From: Eleusine coracana subsp. coracana
Taxonomy: Eukaryota > Streptophyta > Magnoliopsida > Poales > Poaceae
DNA length: 64,000 nt
NCBI GenBank assembly: GCA_032690845.1
Contig: CM064430.1
Location: 2,342,949-2,406,948 of the forward strand
Direction of reading: 5' to 3'
Shown here: one piece after another, positions 21,365-33,180 of the stretch
Layout of the letters: each line of letters starts with the position of its first letter
How positions within the stretch are numbered: the stretch's first letter is position 1
The notes under the pieces: model-generated
Databases searched by the model: none
Told to the model about the DNA's origin: nothing
The model's input: the letters and a program-made list of their open reading frames with translations, nothing else
Position numbers and translations under genes: made by a program

Positions 21365-23491
21365 TCACCTTCCTCCTGATAGACAAGTTATACTGGTCTG
21401 CACCGATGGACACTGCACATCTTCTTCACTAAACCCACCATCAACTTGTAGCTCGCTGATGCTCCGGATGTTAAGATAATCATCTGACATCTCCGGAAAT
21501 GGCACATCTCCAGATAGATACTGCATGATAAGCCTCATGCTCGGCCTGCCAACTGGAGAAGGGTGTGAACAGAGAAGCCCAAGCTTCAGCACCAGCTCTG
21601 CTTCCTCCTCCACATATTCTCCACCCAATCTAGGATCTATAATGCAGACTATCAATTCGTTCTGCCAGAACTTGAGCACAAAATCCACCAAGACAATAGG
21701 TTCGCCTAGAGAATTCACTGCGATAGGTCGCTTGCCACAGGCAACCTCTAGGATGAACGCGCCGAAAGCAAACACATCAGTTGCTTTAGTGGCCTTTCCA
21801 AGCCTTGCCAATTCAGGGGAGATGTAGCCTCTGGTTCCGGCCACACATGTCGTGTGCGCCTCGACTCCATGGTCGTGCAACCTAGCCAGGCCAAAGTCAC
21901 CTAAGCGTCCATTCATCTCGCAATCTAGTAGAACGTTGCTTGCCTTGACATCACGGTGTATGACAACCTGCTCCCATTCCTCGTGCAGGTAGAGGAGACC
22001 AGACGCAACACCCTTGATGATCTCATACCTATGAGCCCAACCCAAGGATGGCTTCTCCAGGTCATACAAGTGTTTATCAAGGCTGCCATTCGACATGTAC
22101 TCGTAGACTAGCAACAGTTCGCCTTTCCGACGACAGTACCCAAGTAATTGGACAAGGTTGCGATGTCGAAGGCGGCCTATACTTACAACCTCTGCTATGA
22201 ACTCTTTCATCCCTTGCTTTGAGTCGTGGGACATGACCTTCACTGCAACCTCCACCTTTGTTGATGGAAGAACTCCTTTGTACACCTTCCCAAATCCTCC
22301 TGCTCCAAGCAACTGCTTATCCTTAAAGCCATCGGTAGCATGGAATAGATCTTTATACGACAACCGATGGGGCCCAAACTCGAGCTCCCAATCCTCGCGG
22401 ATCTCTCTATACCTGTAGTATCTTCGAACTCCTAGGGTGATGAACATAATTACAACGAACATCCCACCTGAACCAAGAGCAGCAACAAAAGCGACAAGGC
22501 GTCCCACCATCATCCTACGGGACAACACTCCTCCGAAGGCACTAAACTGGGTTGTGTTTGCTTTTGGAAGTTTGGAATAGTTAAGTGGTGCAGCTTTCCC
22601 GTTCACCTTGAAGCTGCAACCGAGGATGAAATAACCATGATTATCCCAGGATGATGATGAGAAACCCACATACATATGATCCAGGAACACTTGTGAAAGG
22701 TCGATGTTGTGAGCTAACAGTGGGTGCTTGGGCTTGGGCATGTGGATCGGAACAAGACTGACGTTGAGCTGCATGAGCCCATGGTCGTAGTCTATCCAAA
22801 CTTGCATCTCCCTGCCACTGGACAGCCGCAGCGGGTGCAAATCAGAGAACGGGTTATCGGTGTAGTAGCCTGCTGGAGAAGATCGTGAGGAGTTCAAGCT
22901 GTTGATGTCGATGCCGACATGGTTGTCATCTATATCAGCGAACTCTTCATTGTAAAGTGTATCTAGCTCAATACAGAGGAGGTTGTTTGATGAATTGCCG
23001 TTGTCATTGGGGCCAAGAAGTCCAAATGCACCACCATAATTGTTGAGGCCAAGAAGATGGGACATAACCTTGTAATAATCATCGGGATCGGGGCTATGAG
23101 GACCGATCATCGTACCATCATAAGTTGGTACGTTCCTGAAGCTGGTGTTCGGGGAAAGGACAAAGGCAATTCCATCTCCGGTACTGTATCTGAGTGGAGA
23201 TCGATTGGGAAGTATAGTGAAGACGAAGGTAGCGGAGAATGAGAATATGGAACCGTCAGTGAGGTTACGCATCTGCAAGGGAGAAGGATAGAAGGCGTGG
23301 CTTTGGGAGTAGACCATGGAGGCGCTGTTTGTGGGGGCTAGGCTGAGAATGCCGTTTGGTAGTATCGCAGCCGAACCGTCGAGTGCCCAGCCGGCGGTGC
23401 CATTGAACCCGTTGAATATGAACTCATCAGCGGCGAAGACGAGCCGGAAAAGGAAGAGAATAGCACTGGCCATGTTTTTGTGGAACATCAC
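21365..23491 (-). CDS. LecRLK4: intact L-type lectin receptor-like kinase
   Basis: One uninterrupted frame of 708 residues, normal for the family. The start could be the first ATG (23491) or the seventh codon (MASAILFLF, 23473), which gives the tidier signal peptide (about 7-20). Legume-lectin domain about 22-298, opening FIFNGFNG and including ELDTLYNEEFADIDDNHVG; membrane helix about 332-355; juxtamembrane EDWELEFGPHRLSYKDLFHA; kinase with glycine loop GAGGFGKV 396-403, Lys418, HRDVKASN from 512, DFG 532-534 and SPE 558-560; tail ending SGGR. Lectin-type receptors act at the plasma membrane, commonly in defence or stress sensing, but the ligand here is unknown. This is the only copy in the array without a visible lesion and the closest relative of LecRLK3. 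Confidence 0.95.
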   Translation of the reverse strand: MMFHKNMASAILFLFRLVFAADEFIFNGFNGTAGWALDGSAAILPNGILSLAPTNSASMVYSQSHAFYPSPLQMRNLTDGSIFSFSATFVFTILPNRSPLRYSTGDGIAFVLSPNTSFRNVPTYDGTMIGPHSPDPDDYYKVMSHLLGLNNYGGAFGLLGPNDNGNSSNNLLCIELDTLYNEEFADIDDNHVGIDINSLNSSRSSPAGYYTDNPFSDLHPLRLSSGREMQVWIDYDHGLMQLNVSLVPIHMPKPKHPLLAHNIDLSQVFLDHMYVGFSSSSWDNHGYFILGCSFKVNGKAAPLNYSKLPKANTTQFSAFGGVLSRRMMVGRLVAFVAALGSGGMFVVIMFITLGVRRYYRYREIREDWELEFGPHRLSYKDLFHATDGFKDKQLLGAGGFGKVYKGVLPSTKVEVAVKVMSHDSKQGMKEFIAEVVSIGRLRHRNLVQLLGYCRRKGELLLVYEYMSNGSLDKHLYDLEKPSLGWAHRYEIIKGVASGLLYLHEEWEQVVIHRDVKASNVLLDCEMNGRLGDFGLARLHDHGVEAHTTCVAGTRGYISPELARLGKATKATDVFAFGAFILEVACGKRPIAVNSLGEPIVLVDFVLKFWQNELIVCIIDPRLGGEYVEEEAELVLKLGLLCSHPSPVGRPSMRLIMQYLSGDVPFPEMSDDYLNIRSISELQVDGGFSEEDVQCPSVQTSITCLSGGR

Positions 23492-24269
23492 TGGATAATG
23501 GTAGTAGAAGAACTTTATGCTGGCGGAACTTAATCTTGCAACCCGGAGCTCTTAAAACAGATGCAGCGTTGGGAACTTGCGATTGCTTATCAAATTATTC
23601 CTTGTCTACCGTAGTCCGTAGCCATGGATTAGAAATTCCTTATCCCGAGAAAAATTTCCCAGTCTCCCCTGTATTATTGAGATCTTCCGCGGCAATGTCA
23701 ACACGATTGTGTCACAGCGGAGACTTGAACAGGGACTTTGTTTTTAAAAACCTTTTTTACCGATCCACCAGTATTTGTTCCTTTTGACCTAGTGAACTAT
23801 TGTTTTCATTTATCGGGCAGCTTGTCTGGAGCATCCACTTGTTCTGGACTTATCTGCAGACTGAAGTGTGATTAATCAGATTAAGTGAATCTTCTGGATG
23901 TCAATAAGAGCACTCAAGGTCACGGGACACATAACTCAGACATACGTGCTATGTTAAGGTGTAAATATTGCGATCGTCTGAAACTGTGACATCTACTGAT
24001 CGCTCAATGTTCTTTCAACTTTGTCTTACGTTATACGAACATGTGCTCGTATGACGTGGCCCTCTCGGATGACTAGCTCGGATGACTAGCTTACATACCC
24101 AAGCTAGTAATGTTTATAGATGATGCATGGAGAGTTTCGTTTCGTCAAGCAAATGATAAACAACATTGCATATGCTTTTGACGCGATCAATCCAGTTTGT
24201 TGCATCAGAGTTTACATGAGAATTTACAGTTGATCATTCCATTTTGTAATAAAAATATAGTAAATATTA
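23492..24269. other. Upstream region of LecRLK4
   Basis: Non-coding sequence that should include the LecRLK4 promoter. No motif stands out strongly enough to assign. Confidence 0.5.
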
Positions 24270-24368
24270 CTCCCACTGTTCTAAAATTATTGTCGTTAGG
24301 ATAAAAATTATAATTCAAAAATGAACTAGAGTTTTTGTTCTAACAACAATAATTTTAAACAGAGGGAG
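24270..24368. mobile_element. Stowaway-like MITE, 99 bp
   Basis: Left end CTCCCACTGTTCTAAAATTA and right end, read in reverse complement, CTCCCTCTGTTTAAAATTAT form an inverted repeat of about 30 bp. TA duplications lie at 24268-24269 and 24369-24370. The whole element can fold into a hairpin, and size and termini fit Stowaway (Tc1/mariner-type) MITEs. Confidence 0.8.
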
Positions 24369-24370
24369 TA

Positions 24371-25860
24371 CTATGTATCCGAACGCCTCAAATAGTACAT
24401 ATTTTCCGCTGCACATGAGTTCATCAGGAAAGCTTCATATATACTAGGAATTGTATTCTGGAAATGAACCGATCAAAATGGCGGGTAGAATGAGAAGATA
24501 AAAATTGGTTTCTTGACCCTGATTATTTGTAGTCAGAACATCATAGCTGAAAATGTTTTCCTTGGCATACATGTATTCGTATATGTAGCAAACAAGTTTC
24601 TGTGCACAGCAAACTGCAGCTGATTCAATCAAATGTAACTAGCAAAATGGCCCGCACAATTTGCGCGGCTAGACATGTATATGTTTTATAACATAATAAT
24701 AATATTTTTTTTAATTAAACTAGTAACAAAATCTATCATTATATTATTTGGTTTCAAAATTATTTTCTCTGAATTTAATCAAACATGCTTTGCTATGATG
24801 ACTTGACAGATGTCAACGGGGTCGGTATAGTAGTTTTTAATTATATAGCTCTTGTCTTTTAGCTGTGAATAATCCACACCCGTGCAGTTGTGACTTGTCA
24901 AATAATGTTACATACTGCCGCTGTCAATGTTTCTCGGGAGTATGGTACATGTACATATTTTTCAAAAATAATACGTATATTGGGTTGTGATTTTAATAGA
25001 AATGGTGTTTGTACAAATTTTATGAAAATAATACATATATATTTCCATGTAGGCCTTCTTATCAGGTTCTTTGAAATATAGTCTTGCATTGCACGTTTTG
25101 CATTTTAAAGTTCTTTTTATCTCTTTATGATGAATATCTTTAAAAATTGATGTGAATAACTTCCTTCTAGATGAACTGGCAGGTGAACCAGCCTTGATCA
25201 GTCCAAATTACCCCTGTGTCAATGGTGCAGGCTTGTGTCGATCGGCACCTGGACCTTTTCTGCTACAACTGACCTTTTCTTGGTCCAAGTCCGCTGTTCT
25301 GTCCAGAATGTTGTCTTTTTTTATTTGTTTTTGTAATAAACTTCTAGAATAACATATATACAAATATATTACAATGACGTCAATAATGAGTAGTTTTGCA
25401 CTCATATATACAAAATATATTGCAATCACTTCAAGAGTTAGTGATCTAAAATGGTTGCATTTATGCTCCAAATAGGATGTTATTGGCATATAAAATGGTG
25501 CCTGAAATGACGTCAATAATGAGTAGTTTTGTACTCACCCTTGCTTGTTGGTTATAGAGGAAGATCCTGACTACATTGACACCAACCGTGAGGAGGACGC
25601 TTAAGCCTTGGCTTCGTCTGCACCTGATTTTTCTATGGAGTTGTGTTATCGTCTAGCTTCTTTCATCATGCGTTCACCTCTAGATGTATTTGTTTGGGTC
25701 GTCATAGTAGTTCTTATGTTTGTAGCTTGTATCTTTCCATCATACATTGACTATTACTCGATCGAGGCTTGTAATATTATTTGTTGTACCAGCAAACTGA
25801 TCTAGGAACTAGTATAAGAAAGTATTTAGCACCGAGAATACTCGTGGCGCATCACTTTTT
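24371..25860. other. AT-rich intergenic DNA with a 29-bp direct repeat
   Basis: No gene supported. A near-perfect direct repeat of about 29 bp starting gacgtcaataatgagtag occurs at about 25376-25404 and 25508-25536, one base different. A short motif at 24642 resembles one at 21236. Confidence 0.45.
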
Positions 25861-26243
25861 AAATTGAACTTCTCTAATAAGATCAAAATTATTTTTCGGT
25901 TTCTCTTCATGATCTATCCATCAATTTTGACACTTAATAGTGTTAAGTGGAGGAAAAAAACCTTTTTACTTGAACTTTATTTTTTTTTGGAAAATGTATA
26001 ATTCACACAATGTATAATTTACACTTTTTGAATTTTAATTTAAAACAATCCAAGATAAATATTTTTTAAAACAAAAATATTTCATAATAGGATATTATAT
26101 ATTTCATGTGAAGTATACATTTACAAAAATTATTAAATTTCATTTCATATAAGGGATAAAAAGGCTTTTACCCTTCACTTAACAGTGTTATGTGTCAAAA
26201 TAAAACAGAAAATAATTTTAGTCTTAATAGGGAACTTCGATTT
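25861..26243. mobile_element. Fold-back MITE, about 383 bp
   Basis: The left arm (about 25861-25966) and the reverse complement of the right arm (about 26155-26243) share long similarity, for example cttaatagtgttaagtg against cataacactgttaagtg and a common gatcaaaatta/gactaaaatta word. The middle is AT-rich and non-coding. I could not fix a target duplication, so the superfamily is open. Confidence 0.6.
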
Positions 26244-26588
26244 TGTTGGGCGAAGCCCACACCTTAGCTCCCCCAGGATAGAATGAAGTTCATATGGCTT
26301 GCAAGGCCCATCAAGAAGAAACCATACTTACAAAGGCCCAAGATGAGTATAATTCGAAACTCGTACAGATTGGAACTGTGTCCGAAAGTTGTACGACACA
26401 TAACTTATACCAGAAGTTCTTAGATTACAAGTGTACCCCTCATAATACTATAATAAGACATGGGGACATAGTTGTAATTGACTAGAAGGGAGTAGGTGGG
26501 CGTGAGGCTATAAATAGCCACATATTCCATCAGTATTAGGGAGCAGATTGGACACCCTCAGTACGTACCTTTCGGTACTGACTGAGAT
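26244..26588 (+). other. LTR-like or promoter-like segment split by a later insertion
   Basis: Begins tgttgggcgaagcccaca and contains a TATA box (ctataaatag at about 26509). It continues on the far side of the 3.3-kb insertion at 29885. It looks like an older LTR or transcript start, but no partner LTR is visible in the window. Confidence 0.4.
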
Positions 26589-29500
26589 TGTGACATCCTT
26601 GATGTCACTAACGAAAATCTACGACACAAATATTTAAATTAAATAAATTTGTAAAATTCAAAAACATTTAAACTTGATTATTTCAGGAAAAATCATCAAA
26701 TAAAAGTCGAATATAGTGTTTGCAAAAACTTTAAAACTTTCAACAGAAGCATATCCATATTTTTACACATTAATGTTGGGCGTGTAAAAATAGAACTCTA
26801 AGGAATTTACCAGAATTTTTGGAAAAGGATAAATGACCCTAAAAATTACAAAAAAAATACAGAAAAACAGAGTTTAGTCCAGAATTTTTTATAATTTTTA
26901 GATGCATAATCTCAGAAAACTTTCTATATAAAAGTTGCTCCAAATTTTATTCTAAACACTTATAAAAATTGGTGTGAGTAAACATATTTAGGAAGATTTC
27001 GTCTTGACTGCAACAGTGAGGAGGTAAGATATTTCAATGTTGAGGGACCCACTCCTATCCGTTCTTCCTATTCTCTCCCTACCCCAAATCCTATAGCACC
27101 ACGTCCAGTACCAGGGAGCACCAGCGTGAGGCATGGGTAGCAAGCCTAAATGTTTTTCCCCACTGCCCTTGGTCAAGTCAATGCCTTCTCAAGTTCTTTC
27201 TTCTTCTTTACCTACCATTCCCCATGGTCATGTAAGAGAGCTCTGCAGCTCACACTCTCGGCAGCAGCAGCACACTTGCATGCCCCTCTTGAGTTCCTGG
27301 AGGTCACCGCTCCTTTTCTCCTTGCGTGAGCTGCCATGATCGAAGGTTTTCTCGGAGTTCGACCAAGCACAACCACCCTCAACCTCACCTTCAATTCTCT
27401 CCCTCCAGTGAGTTCTAGTCTAATTTCTTGCTAATATAACTTCCTCACATCATGGAGCATCTATTACAATCATCTGTCATGCAAGTCCCCAACTCAAATC
27501 ATCGGAAATCGAGGTTTTCTGCCCGCCCAGCTACTCCTCTGTTCTGTTTTACTGTTCACAAGCAAAAATCAGAAAAATGAGATATTAGTTAGCAGATTCA
27601 AAAAATCATATCTCTCAAAATAAAAATGGTAAAATAGTGAAACAAGTTTTGTTGGACTCTTTGGGATGTGCTCTATCCACTAGTTAGCATGATGTTCAGG
27701 TTTTGCAAATATAATCTTATTTAAAAATTCATGAGACATAGGACCTTGTTTAACACTATTAAATTAATACCTCTAGTTTTATTCATGGTAAAATCATGAA
27801 ACATGGCATGCATATATATAATGACATTTAGGAACTGCTCACCAAGTCTCATATTTTATTTATGCATATGTTTGCATTTATAGCAGATTTCGTGTTCTCT
27901 GTATATGATTTTTTTTATAATTTATTTATTCATAATTAAACTCTGAAACTTAGCATTAAGTAACTTTTGAATATTTTCTAAGTACTGGTAATTCACATAA
28001 AGTAATTCCTTATAGAATCATAATAATAAATTTCAAAGTATAAAATGCTATAGATTAACTATTTACCTAGACTAAGAATTAGTTAAGTTTAATTTCCTTT
28101 AAAGAATCATTCATGTTTAAACCTGATGAATCACATTCTAGATATTTTCATTCATATCATTTAACTTTGATTTGTAATCCTTAGGCTAAAATTCATGTTT
28201 GATATATAATTATATTAGTAAATCACATGTTTTATTTAGGAGTTAATAAAGGAAGTACTTCAAATAAAACAACCTAATTATTCTTAATTTATTTTTTGTG
28301 CATCTCATTATCATAAGCATCATGTCATTGCACACATTGCTGTAATAAAGTTTCATGTCTTCGTTATATTAATTCTCATCGTGTATTGCATTCACTCAAT
28401 TAGAAAACGATGAGTTGAAATCAAAGGATGCCGAGAAGACAGTGATGAAGATGTCCATGATCTTGAGAGTGCTAACATTTTCCAAACCTAAGGCAAGCCC
28501 CGGTGTATACCTAATTATTTTTCGAGTTCTTTTTACTTTGTCACAAGTTAGGAATGTGTATTATGCATTAAGTATAGGACTTGGATGAAACCCACTTGCA
28601 TACTCCGGTAAATGACCTATGGCTAGTTTATGTTAGCAAGCCTCTCCGTTAATAAATGCTATGCTTAATTTAGTGTAGTCAACGGTAGGTTATGGGATCA
28701 CTTGATTCAACTATGGTTCATATGATAAATGAACTTGATAAAATAGAGCACCTATTGTTGTAACTCCGCGGACAAGTATTGAATAGTACCAAGTACATAC
28801 CTTTATATGGGAATTGATAAACCTAGTAACTTTGGCGCCGTATCATTGGACGGTCATACTCATCGATCCAGAGGTGATGTGAACAGCACGATGGTTGTAC
28901 GGGTTTGAGGACCGCTGGAGAGTGTATAGGTTAAGCCTCGGAAACGAAGTACTATATCACGGGGAGGACGTGTACTCGGGATCGATGGCCCCGGATCGAT
29001 TTTATAGCAATCTTGTGAACGGTGGCCATACGTGTTCTTAAGTGATACGTATGTCGTGTATTTGGGTTTTCTCCTGCAGGATGTAAATCAATTCGAATTA
29101 TCGTCCCTCGCGGTTATGAGTACCTCTTGTTCGAGCAGAGCAGCGGTAATGATATGTTAAGTAATAAAGTTGTGGTTATGTTTCTGAAATTTAGTTATGC
29201 TATGGCTACATATTGCTATGATGTATTACTCTTTACTTATGTTCAAGTCTTAGCAGCTAGCTAGACTCACCGTAGCTGTTTTCTATAATAAGCAAAGTAA
29301 AATCTTGATTAAGGAAATAAAAATGCAGCATAAAACTAATAGGAGTTTTTTATGTAATTATCAAATAAACTCGGTCAGCCCCCTGCATACTAGGAGTCGG
29401 TTTTAGTAAACCTTTTGACGGGTAAGTCTTACGGAGTATGTTAGATACTCAGGCTTTACGATTATGCTTTGTAATTATGTTGTTTTTCAGATTTTTTTCA

Positions 29501-29884
29501 AGCTACTTATTATGATTATTGTAATAAGATGGTTTGGGAAGGCGAGGAGCCTCAAAAATTAGACCATTGAATGGGTTCCTAGCTCTAACCGTGATGAGTG
29601 AGCCATCGCCATAGGACTGGCATGGTTCACGTAGGTGATCGACGTCGTGTTTTGTCGCTTTATCGCTTCCGCATATTTATGTAATATAAACCAAGGACAT
29701 ATGTATTGTATTATAATCTGAACTTGCTTCCGCTGAAACTCTTGAATTTGTAATATTATGCATTCAGTAATGTAACTTTGTTGATGAATGTTCATGTGTG
29801 AATGCTGAGTATGGTTACTTCATTAATCATTTCCCGAGATGATCCTGTGTGACATACTCTACTTTTCCGAGTAGGGTTGTCACA
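26589..29884. mobile_element. 3.3-kb LTR-like insertion, probable large solo LTR
   Basis: Begins TGTGACATCC and ends GTTGTCACA, so TG...CA termini with a TGTGACA/TGTCACA inverted end. It is flanked by a perfect 5-bp duplication, gagat, at 26584-26588 and 29885-29889. The interior shows no coding capacity, no second copy of the terminal sequence, no primer-binding site and no polypurine tract that I can recognise. Long LTRs of this size with similar ends are known in the Tekay/Del group of Ty3/gypsy elements, so a solo LTR from that group is my best guess. A non-coding whole element with very short LTRs is the alternative. Confidence 0.75.
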
Positions 29885-30216
29885 GAGATGATTCAATATA
29901 AACTACTACACTCGTCGTATCATGAGAAGGGTGTGCTTTGTCTTTTGGCTAGTCTCAGAGCTAGTTTCAACTCCCTGTAAACCCGTCCGGAGGTAGTTCC
30001 AACTCAGACCCTCTCAAGAGTTTTGAGTCCACCCTTTGGCGAGTCCTTTAATGATTGTTTTGGGCTTGTAACCACAATAGATTTGAAAAGAGTCAAGAAA
30101 GAAAACACTATCTTTTTCTAGGCCAAAGTGGGACGAATTATCTCTAAAATGTATTCCATTTATTAAAAGGGATGAGAGAATCATGAGTAGCAACCAGAGC
30201 CAGATCATCTCCTTGT
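29885..30216. other. Right half of the split LTR-like segment and spacer
   Basis: Continuation of the sequence interrupted at 26588. Non-coding. I could not fix where the older element ends. Confidence 0.35.
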
Positions 30217-31960
30217 TTTTTTATAGTCAACAGGGGGGAGAGTGTCCCCAACTGAATTTTCATTAAAACGGGCCGTCAGCAGGCTGAGCTGTTACATGGT
30301 TCATAAGAGGAAAAACAATTTTACAAATGAGAGAGAAAGGGAGTTACATCGAGCCATAAGAATACGAACCCTAAATTTTGAACAAACAAGTTGAGGAAGA
30401 CCACCAATCGTCCATGAGGAATCACCATGTCCATGAGGAATCACCATCGAACACGTGCTTGCCTTCACCACAATAGTTTTTGCACCTCCACACCACTCGT
30501 CGTAGCTGCACCGCCTTGTTGTCACCCTCCTCCTTCCAACAAGGGGATGAATCCTTGAAGGACGAGAGAGCCGCCCAACAGGATAGGGATTAAGAGTGAG
30601 GGAGACACTCGGGCCACTGTGAGCCGGACAACGTCGATCTCCCTTGAAGCTGACAAAGACACCTTTAGAGCATCCAGTGTCCATGAACCACCATCCGACA
30701 CCCTTCATAGAAGGAACTCACAAAGGAGGGAGGGTCAGCAAGCATGAATGCACACGCCATATGATTTGATGGCACCATCAGCAAGGAGATCGACAACGAA
30801 ACAGAGGTGCCAACAACAACTTCCCGCCAAATCATAGTGAAGGACAACAACAGGGCCAAAATTGTAGGCCAGCTCTACGCAGAAGGGAGAATGAACATAG
30901 AGAAACACAAATCCCCGTCGGTTGGAGGTAAAGCCAAAGCAAGAACTAAATTGTGTCGTCCGAAGGTGGAACACCTGCCCGCACTGCACGTGCGACACTT
31001 CGGTTGGACATGAGTTGTTGTAGTATTGCTGCACGATGCACATGCTCAACCCACCACCAATATGCAATCAGGTAGCAAGATCACCACGGTCGCTGAGCCT
31101 ACCAGGCGCACACTGAAAGGAGCAAAGCTATGGACGCGATCATTGCGCCAGGAGCACCGAAGACAAAGCACAATACCTAAGCACGATCAGCTGGGGCTAA
31201 GAGTGCCTTGACAACACCTTCAGCAAGGGGAACAACGCCCAAGGGCGTCATCGTTGTCAACACCGATGGGCAGCCATGCTCGAACCAGGCCCCCTCACCA
31301 CCCACGAGCAGAGCCTTTCCAGTCGACGAAGAGGAGAGCAGAACGGACCCTTATTGCAGTGCCTCCTAACCGCTTCGGCTAGCTCCGAGCGACACGCCGA
31401 TCATCTGGGCGTCTAGCCATGGAGTGGCCGCTCTACGCATGCAGACAGCCTGCCTCTGGCACGTGCCATGCCGCCACAGGATGTGGAGGGACGAGGCCGG
31501 CAGACCGCCGACACTTGACGCCACTTCTCAACTGGAGAGGCGCTAGGGAGCGTAGATCTCGCCGCCTAATGGACGGATCCGGCCACCATACACGTAGATC
31601 CGGCCATCCGGCGAGTAGATCGAGCCTTGAACATCTCCAAAAATGGGGAAAAGAGAAGTAGAAAAGAGGGGGGAACAAACGGGAGAGGAGGAAGACAGAC
31701 CGCGTGTGGCTCCATTGGGCACCGCGCGCTGGCCGCCGTCGTCGCTGCAGGTTGGAGGTCGGCGACGACGGCCGCCGTCGTCGCTGCAGGTTGGAGGTCG
31801 GCGACGACGGCCGCCGGGAATGGGCTGGCCGGTGGGAGGTGGGTGACAGCGAGATGGGTCGCCCCGAGTTGGCTCGTGAGAGACGACGCGGGGACGAGGT
31901 GGGAGGTGAGTGAGACGAATGTAATGAACCGGTGGTTTGAGCCAGGGGCGTCTATATGTT
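30217..31960 (-). mobile_element. Possible reversed LINE-like or retroposed sequence
   Basis: On the minus strand the segment ends with cactctcccccctgttgact, then ataaaaaaac, which resembles a polyadenylated retroelement tail often seen in grasses. The body is rich in GC with many short frames, none carrying a reverse transcriptase or other motif. No target duplication was established. Treat the assignment as weak. Confidence 0.3.
31731..31815. repeat. 39-bp tandem duplication
   Basis: A GC-rich 39-bp unit starting ggccgccgtcgtcgctgcag occurs twice head to tail with no difference seen, followed by seven bases of a third copy. It is in frame-neutral register (39 is a multiple of 3). No gene is assigned here. 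Confidence 0.85.
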
Positions 31961-32100
31961 CAACGGCATGAAGCAAGCGTACTGGGTGCTGTAGTACAGG
32001 GGATGGACAGTCGTCATTCATTCAGTCCTGTAAAATGCCGTAGTAGCTTTGAGGATGAATTAAGTATTGCTGAGATGGGCAAAGGCAGCACGCACAACAC

Positions 32101-32216
32101 TTGGTTGTGGCAAGGTATATGGTGCACGAATGATTTGGAGCATACTTTGCACTGTTCTTGATGTTGGCAAGCTATATGGTGCGTGAATGATTTGGAGCAC
32201 TTTACTCTGTTCTTGG
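32101..32216. repeat. Roughly 60-bp diverged tandem duplication
   Basis: Two adjacent copies, each containing gaatgatttggagca and tgttcttg, with small differences. The surrounding sequence is non-coding. Confidence 0.7.
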
Positions 32217-33180
32217 TTGTGGCAACAGCCAACAGGATAAATATTCTTGCCTCTTCCTGTTTTTGGCGTCCGGATTTTGTTCGAGGCACCCGAACATTGT
32301 TCATGTGCAAATAACGTTACAGGCGAGCAGAGTGATCCTCATTTTTCTCTTGGGATAAAGTTTGGTCATGTGATACAAACAACGGGCTACAAGCTCGTCA
32401 TCACTGAAGAAGAACAGCAGTTCATCAGCATACCAACGTATGCAGTTCCAGAAGATGTCGGATAGCAAGATTGCACAAGAAGCAGCTTTCCGAGCGGACT
32501 GAATCGCAGGCTGTTGCCGTAGCCCGGTCCGCAATCGCATCGCAGGGTTGCCGGAGAAGGAGCAGCACGGACGAAGGTGCCATACGAACAGCGAGAGGCC
32601 TCGGATGACGGCGAACAGGGTGCGGGCCGCGACCGCGGTCGTTGCCGAATGAGATAGAGAAGAGAAAGCGCGAGGGATTGACATGGGGGACGGATTGGAT
32701 CGTGATTCCGACGAGGAGGGCGGCTGCCGGCGGTGGGCGGGCGGAGCGGAGGAGCCAGGTAGACGAAGAAACGATCCGCAAGTCCGACATGAGGGGAACT
32801 GCAAAAATATTTAATCCAGAAATTTCTAAAAATGGATCGCGACCACTAATCGCGATCCAAATAGGGGGCGAATTGAAAATTTGTCGATTAAATATTGTAT
32901 ACAAGACCCTAGTTAGGATCGCGATCCAAACTAGGGGATATTTCGCAAATATGTGGACCAGGAAATTCCAGATTGACCCCTAATTTGGATCGCGATTAAT
33001 AGTAGCGATCCAAATCAGGGGGTATTTTGTAAATACTCCGCGCCGGCGACATTGCATAGCAGCCCCGGCGAGGCCGTGCCGCCGCCGCCGCCGCGCTGAT
33101 CTCCGCTGTCCTTGCTGTCCGTCCAGCGCTCCGCTCTGTAGATTAATCGTTCCCCGCCGCGGGAATAGGCCTTCCCCTCG
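32217..33180. other. Intergenic with a gatcgcgatcc motif cluster
   Basis: No convincing gene. Between about 32826 and 33040 the palindromic word gatcgcgatc or close variants (gcgatccaaa followed by tagggg) recurs about four times in both orientations. It seems a local repeat rather than coding sequence. Confidence 0.45.

Noticed and set aside
21230..24710. Helitron flanking LecRLK4, suggested by similar ctagcaa(g/a)atgg words at 21236 and 24642
   Set aside because: Both words are in the same orientation, no CTRR end or hairpin was found, and the similarity is only about 60 bp.
26244..30317. Outer LTR element with an atttt duplication (26239-26243 and about 30313)
   Set aside because: The 5-bp match is AT-rich and could be chance; the right terminus is not convincing.
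31566..32021. Open frames around the 39-bp tandem repeat
   Set aside because: Repeat-driven, Ala/Arg/Gly-rich and open on both strands; no protein family recognised.
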